The notes beneath the pieces were generated by a model. The model was not told where the DNA came from, ran no database searches, and saw nothing but the letters and a program-made list of their open reading frames with translations. Of a stretch of DNA of 64,000 bases, positions 18,726 through 30,089 are shown piece after piece. This DNA is from Pantoea rodasii. GTDB taxonomy: Bacteria > Pseudomonadota > Gammaproteobacteria > Enterobacterales > Enterobacteriaceae. The DNA lies in the NCBI RefSeq assembly GCF_002095465.1, contig NZ_MLFP01000001.1:434001-498000 (forward strand). Direction: 5' to 3'. The position numbers were made by a program, and so were the translations under genes. Positions within the stretch are counted from its first letter, which is position 1; the number at the start of each line of letters is the position of its first letter.

Positions 18726-21700
18726 GTCTGCATCAGCCGCCTGAATCGCTCAATCCGCTAACGCTGCCGTTACGCGGAGAGCGGCTGATTGAGGCGTCTG
18801 CCGGGACCGGAAAAACGTTCACTATCGGTCTGCTTTATCTGCGGTTGTTGTTAGGTTTGGGGGGGCCCAACGCTTATTCCCGTCCGTTGTCGGTAGAGGA
18901 AATTCTGGTGGTGACCTTTACTGAGGCGGCCACGGCGGAACTGCGCGGACGTATCCGCGCCAATATTCATGAGCTGCGGCTGGCCTGTATTCGCGGTACC
19001 AGCCGCAATCCCATGCTGAAGCTGCTGTTGCAAGAGATGCCGCAGCCTGCGGAGGCGGCATCGCTGCTGCTGGCGGCGGAACGTCAGATGGATGAAGCGG
19101 CGATCTTTACCATCCACGGCTTCTGCCAGCGCATGCTCAATCTCAATGCGTTTGAATCGGGCATGCTGTTTGAGCAGCAACTGATTGAAGATGAGCAACA
19201 GCTGCTGCGCCAGGCCACTGCCGATTTCTGGCGTCGCCACTGTTACCCGCTCACGCTGGATATTGCGCGCGTGATTGTCAGCGAGTGGAGTGGCCCGGAG
19301 CAGCTGCTGGCCACCTTACGGCCATGGCTGCAGGGCGAATCCCCCAGCCTGCGTTTGCCGCCCGCGGACGCAGAAACACTGACCACGCGCCATCATGAAA
19401 ATCTGGCGCGTATCGACGCGATAAAAGCCGAATGGCGCGCGGTGGGTGAAGAGGTGTTGACGCTGGTCGGGCAGTCCGATGTCGATAAGCGTAGCTACAG
19501 CAGTAAAAATCTGCCGGTGTGGGTGAATAAGGTCAGTTTCTGGGCGCAGAGTGAAACCTGTGACTATCAGTTGCCTGCAGAACTGGCGCGCTTTGGCCAG
19601 CAGGTGCTGGAAGAGAAAACCAAAAAAGGCCATCCGCCGCACCATGCGCTGTTTACAGCGATTGATCTGTTCCTGGCTCAGCCGATTTCACTGCGCGATT
19701 TGGTGATTGCACGTGCGTTGGTTGATGTCCGTGCGGCAGTGCGCAAAGAGAAACGTCAACAGGCGCTGCTGGGTTTTGATGATCTGCTGAGCCGGCTGGA
19801 TGATGCCCTGCAGCAGCCCGCGGGTGAGCAACTGGCTCAGGCGATTCGTCAGCGCTTTCCGGTGGCGTTAATCGATGAATTTCAGGACACCGATCCGCAG
19901 CAGTATCGTATTTTCCGCACGCTTTATATCAATCAGCCCGAACATGCGCTGCTGTTGATTGGCGATCCCAAACAGGCTATTTATGCGTTTCGCGGTGCTG
20001 ATATTTTTACCTATATCCGCGCGCGTAATGAAGTTAGCGCGCATTACACCCTCGACACCAACTGGCGCTCTTCGCCAGCCATGGTCGAGAGCGTCAATCA
20101 GCTGTTTTCTCGCCTTGACGCGCCGTTCCTGTTTGACGCCATTCCCTTTTTGCCGGTGCAGTTCGCGGCGCCGAATCAAACGCTGTCTCTGAGCATCGAT
20201 CAGCAGGAGCAGGCGGCATTACGTCTCTGGTTACAACCGGGCGAGGGATGCAGCGTCGGCGACTATCAGCAGACCATGGCACTGCAATGTGCTGCGGACA
20301 TCAGCCATTGGTTACAGGCTGGACAGCAACAGCGAGCGCTGCTGGGCAAAGCTTCAGCACAGCGCCCGGTGCAGGCATCGGATATCACGGTGCTGGTGCG
20401 CAGCCGCAATGAAGCGAATCTTATCCGTGAAGCACTTAACCAGCTCGGTATTCCCTCGGTTTACTTGTCGAATCGCGACAGCGTGTACACCACCCCGGAA
20501 GCGCGTGAACTGTTGTGGTTACTGCAGGCGGTGCTGGCTCCCGAGCAGGAGCGCATGTTACGCACGGCGCTGGCCACCTCGCTATTTGCTTTTGATGCCG
20601 CACAGTTGGATGCATTGGATCAGGATGCGCGTGGCTGGGATGAATTAGTCGAGACTTTCGCCCGCTGGCAGCAGTTATGGCAACAGCGTGGCGTATTGCC
20701 GATGCTGCGTCAGCTGATGCTGGAACGTCAGCTAGCGGAAAACTTGCTGGCCTCGGAAAACGGGGAACGCCGCCTGACCGATCTGCTGCATCTTGGTGAA
20801 CTGATGCAGGAGGCCGCTTCACAGCTCGACAGCCCGCATGCGCTGGTACGTTATCTGGCGCAGCAGATTGCCAGCCCGGATAGCCAGTCGTCCAGCCAGC
20901 AACTGCGTCTGGAGAGCGATCGCCACCTGGTGCAGATCGTCACCATCCACAAATCCAAAGGACTGCAATATCCGCTGGTGTGGCTGCCGTTTGCGGCTGG
21001 ATATCGCGAAGCGGATACCGCGCTGTATCACGATCGCGACAACTTTGAGGCGGTGCTCGATCTGCAGGCCGATGACGCCAGCCTGGCGATGGCGGAACAG
21101 GAGCGCCTGGCGGAAGATCTGCGTTTGCTTTACGTGGCACTCACCCGCTCGATCTATCACTGCAGCGTTGGCGTGGCACCGCTGTTTCGCGGTACGCGCA
21201 AGAAAGAGGGCGCGAGCGATCTGCATAAAAGCGCGCTGGGCTATCTGCTGCAGCGCGGTGAGGCGGCCTCGGCAGAACAGCTAGCCACGCTGCTTGAACA
21301 GATGGATGCCACCGGGACTGAAGTCGTGCAGATAGCGCATCAGGAGGCCGAACGCTGGCAGGAACCTGCAACTGCCGATCAGGCATTGGCTGCCAGAACC
21401 GTCTCCCGCACGCTGGTTGAACCCTGGCGAGTGACCAGTTATTCCGGCTTGCAGCAGCACGGCAACCAGCGACTACTCGATGTGATGCCAAGCTTTGATA
21501 TCGAAGCCGCAGGTGAAGAGCAGCAGGAAGAGGCCGCTGAAGCCGCATTGACGCCGCACCATTTCCCGCGTGGCGCGGCGCCGGGGACTTTCCTGCACGA
21601 ACTGTTCGAATCGCTCGACTTCCCTCAGCCCCCAACTGCGGCGTTGCTGGATCAACATCTGCAGCAGAATGGTTATCCGTTGCACTGGCAGCCGATGCTG

Positions 21701-22267
21701 ACGGACTGGATTGCGCGCGTGGTGAGCACGCCGCTCAATGCGCAAGGGATTCAGCTCGGCAACGTGCAGGCCAGCGATCGCCTGGTCGAAATGGCCTTTT
21801 ACTTGCCTATCGACGGCTTATTGACGGCCAATGCCCTGGATGCACTGATCCGCCAGGATGCTTTATCGTCTGATGCGCCACCGCTCGATTTTCGTCAGGT
21901 GCAGGGGATGTTAAAGGGCTTTATCGATCTGGTGTTCCGCTGGCAGGGTAAATATTACCTGCTGGATTATAAATCCAACTGGCTGGGCGACAGTCACGAT
22001 GCCTATACCCCAGCGGCGATGAAACAGGCCATGATCGACCACCGTTACGATTTGCAGTATCAGCTCTACACGCTGGCGCTGCATCGCTATCTTAAACATC
22101 GCCTGGCGGACTACGACTACGAGCAACACTTCGGTGGCGTGTTTTATCTGTTCCTGCGTGGCATGGATGGCACTTCACCGGCCAATGGCGTGTTCCACAC
22201 ACGGCCCACCCTCGAATTTGTTTCACAACTGGATAGCCTGTTTCGCGGGCAGGGAGCCACGGCATGA
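18722..22267 (+). CDS. recB: RecB, exodeoxyribonuclease V beta subunit (helicase/nuclease)
   Basis: A 1181-residue UvrD-like protein (E. coli 1180). The Walker A motif [12 protein letters not shown] is near residue 25, the Walker B segment [11 protein letters not shown] near 380, and helicase motif V/VI segments [17 protein letters not shown] and LLYVALTRS follow. The C-terminal nuclease domain shows [10 protein letters not shown] with the catalytic Asp and Lys. RecB is the slow 3'-5' motor, the only nuclease site and the RecA loader of RecBCD. ATGA overlaps link it to ptrA upstream and recD downstream. Confidence 0.97.
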   Translation: MSLHQPPESLNPLTLPLRGERLIEASAGTGKTFTIGLLYLRLLLGLGGPNAYSRPLSVEEILVVTFTEAATAELRGRIRANIHELRLACIRGTSRNPMLKLLLQEMPQPAEAASLLLAAERQMDEAAIFTIHGFCQRMLNLNAFESGMLFEQQLIEDEQQLLRQATADFWRRHCYPLTLDIARVIVSEWSGPEQLLATLRPWLQGESPSLRLPPADAETLTTRHHENLARIDAIKAEWRAVGEEVLTLVGQSDVDKRSYSSKNLPVWVNKVSFWAQSETCDYQLPAELARFGQQVLEEKTKKGHPPHHALFTAIDLFLAQPISLRDLVIARALVDVRAAVRKEKRQQALLGFDDLLSRLDDALQQPAGEQLAQAIRQRFPVALIDEFQDTDPQQYRIFRTLYINQPEHALLLIGDPKQAIYAFRGADIFTYIRARNEVSAHYTLDTNWRSSPAMVESVNQLFSRLDAPFLFDAIPFLPVQFAAPNQTLSLSIDQQEQAALRLWLQPGEGCSVGDYQQTMALQCAADISHWLQAGQQQRALLGKASAQRPVQASDITVLVRSRNEANLIREALNQLGIPSVYLSNRDSVYTTPEARELLWLLQAVLAPEQERMLRTALATSLFAFDAAQLDALDQDARGWDELVETFARWQQLWQQRGVLPMLRQLMLERQLAENLLASENGERRLTDLLHLGELMQEAASQLDSPHALVRYLAQQIASPDSQSSSQQLRLESDRHLVQIVTIHKSKGLQYPLVWLPFAAGYREADTALYHDRDNFEAVLDLQADDASLAMAEQERLAEDLRLLYVALTRSIYHCSVGVAPLFRGTRKKEGASDLHKSALGYLLQRGEAASAEQLATLLEQMDATGTEVVQIAHQEAERWQEPATADQALAARTVSRTLVEPWRVTSYSGLQQHGNQRLLDVMPSFDIEAAGEEQQEEAAEAALTPHHFPRGAAPGTFLHELFESLDFPQPPTAALLDQHLQQNGYPLHWQPMLTDWIARVVSTPLNAQGIQLGNVQASDRLVEMAFYLPIDGLLTANALDALIRQDALSSDAPPLDFRQVQGMLKGFIDLVFRWQGKYYLLDYKSNWLGDSHDAYTPAAMKQAMIDHRYDLQYQLYTLALHRYLKHRLADYDYEQHFGGVFYLFLRGMDGTSPANGVFHTRPTLEFVSQLDSLFRGQGATA

Positions 22268-24108
22268 GCGGCATCACAGCGCTATTACAACAGGCGGTTG
22301 AACTGCGTTTACTGCGTTCACTGGATGTCCAGTTCGCCCTGTTGCTGGCGGATGACACGCAGCCAGCACGCCTCCTTGCTGCTGCCTGTCTCAGCGCCGA
22401 AGCGGGAGAGGGCCATGTTTGCCTGCCGCTGTCACAGCTGAGTCGTGAAGGATTATTTAATGGTCGTCATCCTGATTGGGTTCAGGCCATCTGGCTGGCG
22501 GCGGGTGAACCGCAGAATTGGCATGATGTGCTGGCAAACTGGTCGGCGGTGAGTGGTGACGAACAGGCCGCTCCGATTGTTCTGAGTGAAAACCGTCTGT
22601 ACCTGCATCGCTTATGGCACAACGAAGCGCAGGTGGCACGGTTCTTTCAGGCGCAGTCTGCAACGCAGCCGTTTGCCAGTGAAACGGTGCGTGAGGTGCT
22701 GGATGAGCTGTTTGGTACGGAGCCGGATAACTGGCAAAAAATCGCTGCAGCGGTGGCGCTGACCCAGAAAACAACCGTGATTTCTGGCGGTCCCGGCACC
22801 GGCAAAACCACCACGGTGGCGAAGCTGTTAGCGGCATTGATTCGCCTGACTGACGGTGCGCTGCGTATTCAGCTGGCGGCGCCAACAGGTAAAGCGGCGG
22901 CGCGATTAACCGAATCACTTGGCAAGGCGCTGCAAAAACTGCCGGTCAGCGACACTGAGCGCCAGCGCTTCCCGGCGGAAGCCACCACGCTGCACCGTTT
23001 GCTCGGTGCACAACCGGAAACGCAGCGCCTGCGCTATCACGCCGGTAATTTGCTGCATCTTGATGTGCTGGTGGTGGATGAAGCCTCGATGGTTGATCTG
23101 GGCATGATGGCGAACCTGATCGCCGCACTGCCGCCACAGGCGCGGGTGATTTTCCTCGGCGATCGCGATCAGCTGGCTTCGGTGGAAGCTGGCGCGGTGC
23201 TGGGCGATATTTGTCGCTGCGCTGAAGCAGGATACAGCGTAGCGCGCGCAGCCCAGCTAAGTGCCTTAACCGGTTGCCTGGTTGAAGGCCACGATGATCC
23301 CAGCGCGCCCGCCGTGCGCGATGCCATCTGCTTATTGCGTAAAAGCTACCGTTTTGATGCCAACTCGGGCATCGGCAAGCTGGCTGCTGCGGTCAATGCC
23401 GGCGAGCCAAAAGCCGTCGAAGCCGCATTTAACGCGGGCTTCAGCGACATTTCACGCCAGCCACTCAATGATGGCGAGGCGTATCAGTTGATGCTGACTG
23501 ACATCGCAGCGGGCTATCGTCCGTTTCTCCATCTGGTGAGCCAGCGATCGCCACCCGCTGACATCCTCGCCGCGTTTGGGCGTTACCAGTTGCTGTGTGC
23601 ACTGCGTGAAGGGCCGTTTGGCGTGCAGGGATTAAATCAGCGTATCGAGCAAAAACTGATACAGATGCAGCTGATTCGTCGTCCGCCTGGCGGCAGCCGC
23701 TGGTATCAGGGCCGCCCGGTGATGGTCACGCGCAATGACAGCGCGCTGGGGCTGTTTAACGGCGACATTGGCATTACGTTGTTCGATGACGAAGGGCTGC
23801 TGAAGGTGTTCTTTCCGTTGCCGGATGGCAGCATCAAAGCCGTACAGCCGAGCCGTTTACCGGCACATGATACCGCCTGGGCAATGACGGTGCATAAATC
23901 GCAGGGATCGGAGTTTGAGCATACGGCGCTGGTGATGCCGGCGCAGTTTTTACCGGTGTTGACCCGCGAGCTGATTTACACCGCAATTACCCGTGCGCGT
24001 AAGCAGCTAACGTTATACAGCGATGATGGCGTTTTTCGTCGTGCGGTGCAGTTACGCACGCAGCGCCGTAGCGGATTGTTGGATCGGCTGAGCGGCGAGT
24101 CATCCTGA
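22264..24108 (+). CDS. recD: RecD, exodeoxyribonuclease V alpha subunit (5'-3' helicase)
   Basis: A 614-residue SF1 helicase (E. coli 608). Walker A is [16 protein letters not shown] near residue 176 and Walker [15 protein letters not shown] near 270; motif V/VI segments [18 protein letters not shown] and [11 protein letters not shown] are near the end. RecD is the fast motor of RecBCD and restrains RecA loading before Chi. It begins inside the recB stop (ATGA). A hairpin without a T-run follows at 24117. Confidence 0.96.
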   Translation: MSGITALLQQAVELRLLRSLDVQFALLLADDTQPARLLAAACLSAEAGEGHVCLPLSQLSREGLFNGRHPDWVQAIWLAAGEPQNWHDVLANWSAVSGDEQAAPIVLSENRLYLHRLWHNEAQVARFFQAQSATQPFASETVREVLDELFGTEPDNWQKIAAAVALTQKTTVISGGPGTGKTTTVAKLLAALIRLTDGALRIQLAAPTGKAAARLTESLGKALQKLPVSDTERQRFPAEATTLHRLLGAQPETQRLRYHAGNLLHLDVLVVDEASMVDLGMMANLIAALPPQARVIFLGDRDQLASVEAGAVLGDICRCAEAGYSVARAAQLSALTGCLVEGHDDPSAPAVRDAICLLRKSYRFDANSGIGKLAAAVNAGEPKAVEAAFNAGFSDISRQPLNDGEAYQLMLTDIAAGYRPFLHLVSQRSPPADILAAFGRYQLLCALREGPFGVQGLNQRIEQKLIQMQLIRRPPGGSRWYQGRPVMVTRNDSALGLFNGDIGITLFDDEGLLKVFFPLPDGSIKAVQPSRLPAHDTAWAMTVHKSQGSEFEHTALVMPAQFLPVLTRELIYTAITRARKQLTLYSDDGVFRRAVQLRTQRRSGLLDRLSGESS

Positions 24109-24116
24109 GTTGGGGT

Positions 24117-24142
24117 TGAGGTCGGTCGACAAACCGACCTCA
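24117..24142. other. Perfect 10-bp hairpin between recD and argA
   Basis: TGAGGTCGGT and ACCGACCTCA flank a CGACAA loop, nine bases past the recD stop. No T-run follows on either strand, so it is not a standard intrinsic terminator; it may be a 3' mRNA-end structure for the convergent recD and argA transcripts. A 12-bp palindrome, GGATGCGCATCC, lies at 24174-24185. Confidence 0.5.
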
Positions 24143-24276
24143 GGGCAATGCGGATGTTTAATTGGATGCGCGTGGATGCGCATCCTGAAACAACGTTATC
24201 AGTCTAAGAAGTGGGGCAACTCCAGGCCATTAAGCGTAATTTTCCATTCACTACCCTTCAGCGCGATTCACTACCG

Positions 24277-25605
24277 TTAGCGCAAATCCGCCATCAGCAC
24301 CTTCGAACGGCGTTGATAGTTATACATCTGTTTCTTGCTCTCCGGCAGTGATTCGATATCTACCGGCGTAAAGCCGCGTTCCTGGAACCAGTGAATACTG
24401 CGGGTGGTCAGCACGAACAGCTTCTTAAGACCCATCTGGCGCGCCTGCAGTGCCACACGATCCAGCAGCAGCTCGCCGCGTGATGAGCTGCGGTAGTCCG
24501 GATGTACTGCCACGCAGGCCATCTCACCAATCTGTTCATCCGGGAACGGATAGAGCGCGGCACAGGCGATGGTCAGGCTATCGCGCTGAATAATGGTGAA
24601 TTTGTCGATCTCCATTTCCAGCTGCTCGCGCGAACGACGCACCAGTATGCCTTGCTGCTCCAGTGGACGAATCAATTCCAGAATGCCGCCAATATCGTTG
24701 ATGGTAGCGCGACGAATCTGCTCGGCAGACTCCATCACGATCTGTGTCCCGATACCGTCGCGTGAGAACAGCTCCTGGATCAATGCGCCATCTTCCTGAT
24801 AGCTGATCAGGTGGCTGCGACGCACGCCGCTGCGGCAGGCTTTCACCGCACCCCGCAGGAAACGCACCGTGCCCGACAGGAAATCACCGTCATTTTCCAT
24901 CTCATCGATACGCGCTTGCGCTTCGTTGGGGAACAGCTCGGAAATGATGGTGCCTTCGCGATTAGTGACGCCTTGTTCAGAGCAGAAGCCAATCATCTTT
25001 TCGGCTTTCAGCTTGATCGCCAACTGGGTAGCCACTTCTTCAGAGGTCAGGTTAAAGCTTTCACCGGTTACCGATACCGCGACCGGGCCGAGCAGCACGA
25101 TGGCATCATTATCCAGCTGACGATGGATCGCCTCTTCATCAATACGGCGAATACGGCCGCTGTGGCAGTAATCCACACCATCATCCACGCCTAGCGGTTG
25201 GGCGATAATAAAGTTACCGCTTACCACGTTGATGTGCGCGCCTTGCAGCGGAGTGTTATTCAGGCTCATTGACAGGCGGGCAGTAATATCCAGCTGCAAA
25301 CGTCCGGCAGCCTGCTTCACCAGTTCCAGTGATTGGGCATCGGTTACGCGCGTGTGCTTGTGGTAAATCGGTTCCAGCTGTTGCTGTGCCATGCTGGCAT
25401 CAATCTGCGGACGGGCGCCGTAAACAACCACCAGGCGAATGCCAAGACTATGCAACAATCCGATGTCATTAACGATGCTGGAAAAGTTCTCATGCTCGAT
25501 GGCTTCACCGCCCAGCATGATGACAAAGGTCTTGTCACGGTGGGCATTTATATAGGGAACGGTATGGCGAAAACCCTGAACCAGTTCGGTACTACGTTCC
25601 TTCAC
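24277..25605 (-). CDS. argA: ArgA, N-acetylglutamate synthase
   Basis: A 442-residue enzyme (E. coli 443) that acetylates glutamate in the first step of arginine synthesis. Domains in order: an amino-acid-kinase fold (about 1-280; [27 protein letters not shown]) that binds the feedback inhibitor arginine, then a C-terminal GNAT acetyltransferase domain (about 295-442; [21 protein letters not shown] is the acetyl-CoA region). An ARG box lies just upstream, as expected for ArgR repression. It is divergent from amiC. Confidence 0.96.
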   Translation of the reverse strand: MKERSTELVQGFRHTVPYINAHRDKTFVIMLGGEAIEHENFSSIVNDIGLLHSLGIRLVVVYGARPQIDASMAQQQLEPIYHKHTRVTDAQSLELVKQAAGRLQLDITARLSMSLNNTPLQGAHINVVSGNFIIAQPLGVDDGVDYCHSGRIRRIDEEAIHRQLDNDAIVLLGPVAVSVTGESFNLTSEEVATQLAIKLKAEKMIGFCSEQGVTNREGTIISELFPNEAQARIDEMENDGDFLSGTVRFLRGAVKACRSGVRRSHLISYQEDGALIQELFSRDGIGTQIVMESAEQIRRATINDIGGILELIRPLEQQGILVRRSREQLEMEIDKFTIIQRDSLTIACAALYPFPDEQIGEMACVAVHPDYRSSSRGELLLDRVALQARQMGLKKLFVLTTRSIHWFQERGFTPVDIESLPESKKQMYNYQRRSKVLMADLR

Positions 25606-25616
25606 GGCAAACCCTC

Positions 25617-25634
25617 TGTGAATGTTTATTCGTA
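25617..25634 (-). promoter_or_regulatory. ARG box (ArgR operator) of argA
   Basis: TGAATGTTTATTCG at 25619-25632 matches the ARG box core TGAAT-N4-ATTCA except for the last base. It starts about a dozen bases upstream of the argA ATG. A second, AT-rich, weaker half-site run (ATTTGTGTATTTTTAT) follows, consistent with paired boxes. It implies repression by ArgR with arginine. Confidence 0.7.
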
Positions 25635-25837
25635 ATTTGTGTATTTTTATGCTCTTTTGCCGGTTATTGCAAGCGCCGGGCCTGACGTTACTTTACGATT
25701 TTCCTGATGCAACCCTCGCTAACAGCCTGCATTATCTGGTTTTTCTGGCAAAACACGACACGGCTTGCCAAGCAAAGTTTTCGCCTTCCTCTCGTCGATT
25801 GACGATATTTTAGACATCACACAGCAGTTGGAGCGGC

Positions 25838-27073
25838 ATGTCCGAAGCTTTTACACGACGACGATTATTGCAGGGCGCGGGCGCGCTATTACTCTTGAGC
25901 GTAACGCGAACCGGACTGGCAGCCAGCCAGCATATTGTGGCGGTGCGCATCTGGCCTTCATCGACTTACTCCCGCGTGACGTTAGAGTCGAATGTTCCTC
26001 TCAAGTATAAACAGTTCGCCCTGAGCAACCCCGATCGCCTGGTGATCGACATTGAGAACCTGCATATCAATCCGGTCCTGAAAGGGGTGGATAAGCAAGT
26101 ACGCGTTGACGATCCATATATTAAAAATGCCCGCGTCGGCCAGTTCGATGCCAACACGGTGCGCGTGGTGCTGGAGCTGAAACGCAACGTCGCGCCGAAG
26201 ATCTTCACGCTGGCACCGGTGGCGGGCATCAAACATCGTTTAGTGGTCGATCTCTATCCGAGCCAGCCATCGCCGGAAGAGGATCCGCTACTGGCGTTAC
26301 TGAACGATTACAATCAGGGTGACCTTGAACGCGATCAACCCGCGCAGGCGCCGTTACCGGGCAAAGCAGGGCGCGACCGTCCGATCATCATCATGATCGA
26401 TCCCGGTCACGGCGGCGAAGATCCCGGTGCGCATGGCAAATATAAGACGCGGGAAAAAGACATTGTGCTGAAGATTGGCCGCTACCTGAAAGCGCTGATC
26501 GACAAAGAGCGCAACATGAAAGCGTACATGACGCGCAACGAAGATGTGTTTATTCCACTGCGTGTGCGCGTTGCGAAAGCACGCAAGCAGCGCGCCGATC
26601 TGTTTATCTCGATTCACGCCGATGCCTTTACCAGCCGTGCCGCGCGCGGTTCGTCGGTGTTTGCGCTTTCGACCAGTGGTGCAACCTCCACCGCCGCGCG
26701 CTTCCTGGCGCAAACCCAAAACGAATCGGATTTGATTGGTGGCGTCAGCATGAGTGGCGACCGTTATCTCGATCACACGATGTTCGACATGGTTCAGCGG
26801 CAGACCATCAGCGACAGCCTGAAATTCGGTAAAGAGGTGTTATCGCGTATGGGTCATATCAATCACCTGCATAAACGCACGGTGGATCAGGCGGGTTTCG
26901 CGGTACTCAAAGCCCCGGATATTCCATCGATACTGGTGGAGACCGCGTTTATCAGCAATGTCGAGGAGGAGCGTAAGCTGCGCACGCCGCGTTATCAGCA
27001 TCAGGTGGCTGAGGCGATCCTGCATGGGATTAAGGCGTATTTCGATAAAGGTGCGGTGCTTGCGCATCGTTGA
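25838..27073 (+). CDS. amiC: AmiC, periplasmic N-acetylmuramoyl-L-alanine amidase
   Basis: A 411-residue amidase (E. coli 417) that cuts septal peptidoglycan so daughter cells separate. The N-terminus [17 protein letters not shown] is a twin-arginine (Tat) signal ending near GLA-ASQ. Next comes an AMIN domain (about 30-140) that targets the septum, then the zinc amidase domain (about 180-405) with zinc ligands in [10 protein letters not shown], the Glu of [16 protein letters not shown], and the catalytic Glu in VETAFISN. In E. coli it is activated by NlpD. Divergent from argA; its own terminator lies at 27081. Confidence 0.95.
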   Translation: MSEAFTRRRLLQGAGALLLLSVTRTGLAASQHIVAVRIWPSSTYSRVTLESNVPLKYKQFALSNPDRLVIDIENLHINPVLKGVDKQVRVDDPYIKNARVGQFDANTVRVVLELKRNVAPKIFTLAPVAGIKHRLVVDLYPSQPSPEEDPLLALLNDYNQGDLERDQPAQAPLPGKAGRDRPIIIMIDPGHGGEDPGAHGKYKTREKDIVLKIGRYLKALIDKERNMKAYMTRNEDVFIPLRVRVAKARKQRADLFISIHADAFTSRAARGSSVFALSTSGATSTAARFLAQTQNESDLIGGVSMSGDRYLDHTMFDMVQRQTISDSLKFGKEVLSRMGHINHLHKRTVDQAGFAVLKAPDIPSILVETAFISNVEEERKLRTPRYQHQVAEAILHGIKAYFDKGAVLAHR

Positions 27074-27080
27074 GAGGAGG

Positions 27081-27103
27081 GCGGCCACTGTGCCGCTTTT
27101 TTT
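27081..27103 (+). terminator. Rho-independent terminator after amiC
   Basis: GCGGC, loop CACTGT, GCCGC and seven T. It lies directly behind amiC and separates it from the oppositely oriented tRNA genes. Confidence 0.85.
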
Positions 27104-27112
27104 GACTGGCGA

Positions 27113-27142
27113 CAAAAACAAAAAAACACCCGTTAAGGTGCT
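27113..27142 (-). terminator. Rho-independent terminator of the initiator-tRNA transcript
   Basis: On the minus strand CACC, loop TTAACG, GGTG is followed by T7 and a further T-rich run. It lies 11 bases past the CCA end of the downstream tRNA copy. Confidence 0.7.
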
Positions 27143-27152
27143 TATCTGTAAT

Positions 27153-27229
<77 letters not shown>

Positions 27230-27279
27230 TCCGTCTGACGCTTTTACTACGTTCACATTGTATTCTTCTAAAGACGAAT

Positions 27280-27356
<77 letters not shown>

Positions 27357-27560
27357 TCCGTGGATGCGCACTATACTCTCGACGCGCGGCGATGCAACCC
27401 CTTTTTGTGTTAAAGCCTTAAATTTACAGCCAGTTGGTGATTAATAGTGCCATTGGGCGATTAATTGTACAGATGTGAGCGCGGTACCCTGTGGCGGATT
27501 TCATTCTCTCTGTCCCTTTGCTATCGTCGCCCTGCAAACAACCGAGAAAAAGAGAACGTA

Positions 27561-28709
27561 ATGAAAGGACATTGGGCCAAATATGCACTGACTGGCGCGT
27601 TTCTCGCGCTTTTAGCGGGCTGTAGTTCTAAACCGACTGACCGTGGTCAGCAATATATAGATGGCAAACTGAATCAGCCGCTTGGGCTGGTTAATGAACC
27701 GAATGCCAAAGGGCGCCCTGTTAACGGCCGCGATTTTGGCGTGCAGGTGCAACAGATTCAGGGGGCATCATCCGGGTTGTATAGCCGCAACACCGGCACT
27801 TACAGCGCGATCCAGAACTGGCTGCTCTCCGGCGCCGATACCCGTCAGCTGAGCCAGTTCGGTTTAAATGCTTATCAGATGGAAGGTACCGATAACTACG
27901 GTAACGTGCAGTTCACCGGTTACTACACGCCTGTGGTGGAAGCACGCTATACCCGCCAGGGTGAGTTCCAGTACCCGATTTATCGCATGCCCCCGCGCCC
28001 GCGCGGCCAGAAGTTGCCGAGCCGTGCTTCTATATATAGTGGCGGACTCGATGAACGTTACGTGATCGCCTGGAGCAACTCGCTGATCGATAACTTTATG
28101 ATGGACGTGCAGGGCAGCGGCTACGTTGATTTCGGTGACGGCCGTCCAATGCGCTTCTTTGGCTACGGCGGCAAAAATGGCTGGGCCTATCACAGCGTTG
28201 GTAAAGAGCTGATCGATCGCGGTGAAGTGAAGCGTGAAGATATGTCGATGCAGGCGATTCGCCAGTGGGCACAAGATCATTCGCCGGAGCAGGTGCGTAA
28301 TGTCCTCGAGACTAACCAGTCATTCGTGTTCTTTAAGCCGGAAGAGTATGTGCCGGTGCGTGGTGCCAGTGCGGTGCCTTTGATTGCCAAAGCGTCTGTG
28401 GCCTCCGATCGTTCATTGATTCCTGCAGGCACGGCATTGTTAGCCGAAGTGCCGCAGTTGAATGAGAAGGGCAAGTTCAACGGCAAGTATGAGATGCGAC
28501 TGATGGTGGCACTGGATGTTGGCGGAGCGATTAAAGGCCAACACTTCGACATCTATCAGGGTGTCGGGCCGGATGCGGCGCACCTTGCCGGCTTCTACAA
28601 TCACTACGGCCGCGTCTGGGTGTTGAAAGCCGCGCCGGGTGCCGGACAGCCGTTGTTTAGCAATCCGCAGAATGGCAATAATGGTTCACTGATTATCGGG
28701 GCGAATTGA
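27561..28709 (+). CDS. mltA: MltA, membrane-bound lytic transglycosylase A
   Basis: A 382-residue outer-membrane lipoprotein (E. coli 365). The signal peptide ends in lipobox LLAGC followed by SSK. MltA cuts the glycan strand between MurNAc and GlcNAc, forming 1,6-anhydro-MurNAc. The MltA and 3D domains are seen in VEARYTRQGEFQYPIY and in DIYQGVGPDAAHLAGFYNHYG, which holds the catalytic aspartate. The frame opens at 27465 but ATG 27561 gives the lipoprotein signal directly. The C-terminus is about 17 residues longer than in E. coli. Confidence 0.94.
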   Translation: MKGHWAKYALTGAFLALLAGCSSKPTDRGQQYIDGKLNQPLGLVNEPNAKGRPVNGRDFGVQVQQIQGASSGLYSRNTGTYSAIQNWLLSGADTRQLSQFGLNAYQMEGTDNYGNVQFTGYYTPVVEARYTRQGEFQYPIYRMPPRPRGQKLPSRASIYSGGLDERYVIAWSNSLIDNFMMDVQGSGYVDFGDGRPMRFFGYGGKNGWAYHSVGKELIDRGEVKREDMSMQAIRQWAQDHSPEQVRNVLETNQSFVFFKPEEYVPVRGASAVPLIAKASVASDRSLIPAGTALLAEVPQLNEKGKFNGKYEMRLMVALDVGGAIKGQHFDIYQGVGPDAAHLAGFYNHYGRVWVLKAAPGAGQPLFSNPQNGNNGSLIIGAN

Positions 28710-28805
28710 TATTCTTCCCTGCGGCAAATCAGCGGGAGTATTTAACTGATTTGCCATGGGTCGCCAATAAGGGCGACTCAACGAGTCCTTCACTGTTTCT
28801 GTAAG

Positions 28806-28825
28806 GGTGCGCATGCATGCGCACC
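28806..28825. other. Perfect 20-bp palindrome upstream of tcdA
   Basis: GGTGCGCATGCATGCGCACC is its own reverse complement and ends 17 bases before the tcdA ATG. A second small hairpin, GTCGCC-AATAAG-GGCGAC, lies about 40 bases upstream. They could be an operator, an mRNA hairpin over the tcdA leader, or pieces of a dispersed repeat. Confidence 0.5.
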
Positions 28826-28842
28826 GCATCAAAAGGTTTGAT

Positions 28843-29648
28843 ATGAAAGAAGTCAGCGACGCCTGGCGGCAACGTTTTGGCGGCACGGCGCGTTTGTACG
28901 GGCAGGACGCACTGCAGCGTTTTGCCGACGCCCATTTTTGTGTGATTGGTATTGGTGGCGTGGGTTCATGGTCTGCTGAAGCGCTGGCACGCACCGGAAT
29001 CGGTAAAATCACGCTGATCGACATGGATGATGTCTGCATCACCAACACCAATCGCCAGATTCATGCCCTGCAAGGCAAAGTGGGACAAGCGAAAACCGAG
29101 GTGATGGCGGAGCGGATTCGCGCCATTAATCCGGAGTGCGAAGTGACCTGCATTGATGATTTCATCACGCCGGATAACACCGCTGAGTTGCTGTCGGCGG
29201 GTTTGATTACGTGATTGATGCGATAGACAGCGTGCGCCCCAAAGCGGCGCTGATTGCGTGGTGTCGTCGTAACAAAATCCCGTTAGTCACCACCGGCGGG
29301 GCGGGCGGACAAATCGATCCGACGCAGATTCAGGTCAGTGATTTAGCCAAAACCATTCAGGATCCGCTGGCGGCAAAACTGCGTGAGCGACTGAAAGGCG
29401 ACTTTGGTGTGGTGAAGAACAGCAAAGGCAAGTTAGGGATTGATTGCGTGTTTTCCACCGAGGCGCTGGTTTATCCTCAGCTGGATGGCAGCGTCTGTAC
29501 TTCCAAAAGCACCGCTGAAGGGCCAAAACGTATGGATTGCGCGGCGGGTTTTGGTGCGGCCACCATGGTGACCGCCACATTCGGCTTTATCGCTGTTTCA
29601 CACGCGCTGAAGAAGTTTCTCGCTCGCGCGGCGCGTCAGGCTGCTTGA
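28843..29648 (+). CDS. tcdA: TcdA (CsdL), tRNA threonylcarbamoyladenosine dehydratase, frameshifted in the middle
   Basis: TcdA is an E1-like enzyme that dehydrates t6A37 of tRNA to cyclic ct6A using ATP. The N-terminal part has the nucleotide-binding [16 protein letters not shown] and [13 protein letters not shown]; the C-terminal part has [20 protein letters not shown]-like GIDCVFSTE and [13 protein letters not shown]. They lie in two frames: the first stops at 29212-29214, the second opens at once with [14 protein letters not shown]. One missing base at 29202-29205 (GGT TT- GAT TAC, expected [10 protein letters not shown]) explains this; the repaired protein is 268 residues, the E. coli length. 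CsdE and CsdA, its sulfur-transfer partners, are adjacent on the other strand. Confidence 0.93.
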
Positions 29649-30085
29649 TGCATCCGCGCGGTGCGTTGCACTGCATCGGCCAACGCCTTTAAGCCGCTGC
29701 TGCGTGAGGCGCTGAGCTGTGCGCGCAGGCCTAAGGTATCAAACAACGCCAGCGGATCTTGTGCTAATAGGTCCGCTGGCGTTTTGCCTTCTACTGCGGT
29801 CAGCAGCACCGCCAGCAATCCGCGCACAATGCGGCCTTCGCTGTCGCCATAGAAGTGCAGTTTGCCGTTCGGCAGCAGCTGGCTGCTGAGCCATACCCGA
29901 TTTTCACAGCCGCTGAGTTCAATATCTGCCGTTTTTACCTCCTCTGCCAGAGCAGGTAACTGGCGGCTGAGCTGGATCAGCTGGCGATAGCGATCTTCCC
30001 ACTGATGAAAATGGGTAAATTTTTCGGTCAGGCTGGCTTCAGTAATCACATCACCAAACGGATGCGGACCAATCAGGGTCGTCAT
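29636..30085 (-). CDS. csdE: CsdE, sulfur acceptor for CsdA
   Basis: A 149-residue SufE-like protein (E. coli 147). The sulfur-accepting cysteine lies in [12 protein letters not shown], and the family core [21 protein letters not shown] is intact. It takes persulfide sulfur from CsdA and is tied to TcdA function. ATG 30085 is preferred over a GTG at 30097 because it matches the E. coli length. It overlaps the last bases of tcdA, which converges on it by about 13 bases, and follows csdA closely. Confidence 0.92.
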   Translation of the reverse strand: MTTLIGPHPFGDVITEASLTEKFTHFHQWEDRYRQLIQLSRQLPALAEEVKTADIELSGCENRVWLSSQLLPNGKLHFYGDSEGRIVRGLLAVLLTAVEGKTPADLLAQDPLALFDTLGLRAQLSASRSSGLKALADAVQRTARMHQAA

Positions 30086-30089
30086 AGCG

